DNA of 64,000 nt from Muribaculaceae bacterium Zag1 (GTDB taxonomy: Bacteria; Bacteroidota; Bacteroidia; Bacteroidales; Muribaculaceae). Below are positions 63,900 through 64,000 of this stretch, piece by piece. The position numbers were made by a program, and so were the translations under genes. How positions within the stretch are numbered: position 1 is the stretch's first letter; every line of letters starts with the position of its first letter. The stretch is from positions 22,696 through 86,695 of the forward strand of contig NWBJ01000120.1 of assembly GCA_002633115.1 (NCBI GenBank). The letters are read 5' to 3'. The notes under the pieces were generated by a model. That model did not search any database and had not been told where the DNA came from. It saw nothing but the letters and a program-made list of their open reading frames with translations.

Positions 63900-64000
63900 A
63901 TGGAAGAGAGCGAAAAGAAGCCCAAGAGAGAAAGGGCGAAGAAGCCGAAGGTGACAGACGACAAGAAGCTGATAAGGTTTGACTGGGCGATGAAGTACAT
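63900..64000 (+). CDS. Start of a PD-(D/E)XK nuclease family (Rpn-like) protein, truncated by the window
   Basis: Only the first 33 residues are visible. A basic, lysine-rich tail (KKPKRERAKKPKVTDDKKL) is followed by LIRFDWAMKY, a segment I know from Bacteroidales PD-(D/E)XK nuclease family transposase/Rpn proteins, which in other bacteria act as recombination-promoting nucleases. The catalytic residues lie outside the window. The assignment rests on this short motif. Confidence 0.6.
   Translation, partial: MEESEKKPKRERAKKPKVTDDKKLIRFDWAMKY

Overview
The window is chromosomal DNA of a Gram-negative Bacteroidales bacterium, most likely Muribaculaceae or a close relative. Supporting signs are: Bacteroidetes-type promoters (-7 TAnnTTTG, often with a -33 TTTG/TTG 19-21 bp upstream) before most transcription units, a fused MurF/alanine racemase gene, a tmRNA whose tag ends GENNYALAA, DUF3078, DUF4296, DUF4236 and DUF1846 proteins, lipoproteins with Bacteroidetes-like lipoboxes, and secreted GH2, GH20 and GH43 glycosidases plus a DPP-IV-like peptidase. 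The family-level assignment is inference from overall gene content.

Layout. 1-10.9 kb: the 5' part of murF-alr, a large multidomain protein that looks like a patchwork of RNA-polymerase-associated DNA-binding folds (1267-3735), then ileS, a TraR/DksA-like gene, lspA, a DUF4296 lipoprotein, a 71-residue protein and a convergent aminotransferase. 11-21.2 kb: a secreted GH2 beta-galactosidase followed by an unusual repeat array, an initiator tRNA, two small secreted proteins, a DUF3078 barrel, menG, purC and phoH on the minus strand, then a phosphoesterase and ssrA. 21.2-25.4 kb: a gene-poor stretch, a cupin, a small acidic membrane protein, a transglutaminase-like protein and a secreted protein.

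25.5-36.4 kb is one tightly overlapping surface-polysaccharide operon: an ABC exporter (permease plus ATPase with a C-terminal extension), glycosyltransferases of several types, a short initiating sugar-phosphate transferase, and a CDP-glycerol module (cytidylyltransferase plus CDP-glycerol glycerophosphotransferase-like enzyme) that predicts a glycerol-phosphate-decorated polymer. Its codon use is visibly more A/T-rich than that of its neighbours. The last glycosyltransferase may be frameshifted.

36.6-54.5 kb is largely core: DUF4236, DPP-IV-like peptidase, rsmG, fabG, an OmpA lipoprotein, GH20, a proline dehydrogenase/P5C dehydrogenase fusion, an umuC-type polymerase, DUF1846, a lipoprotein, purU, an FKBP and GH43. 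54.5-57.1 kb holds the best candidate for a new system: a TIR domain fused to about seven WG repeats, followed 7 bp later by a YqiA/YcfP-like alpha/beta hydrolase. Its promoter copies that of the FKBP gene at 38 of 40 positions. 57.2-63.7 kb is a TetR-controlled tripartite ABC-2 efflux operon (regulator, TolC, HlyD, double ATPase, two permeases), and the right edge holds the start of a probable PD-(D/E)XK (Rpn-like) protein.

Short repeats are a theme: heptamer tandem repeats at or just after stop codons, palindromes with a CCATCCGGATGG core, REP-like hairpins, and inverted arrays. I see no CRISPR array, insertion sequence or rRNA.
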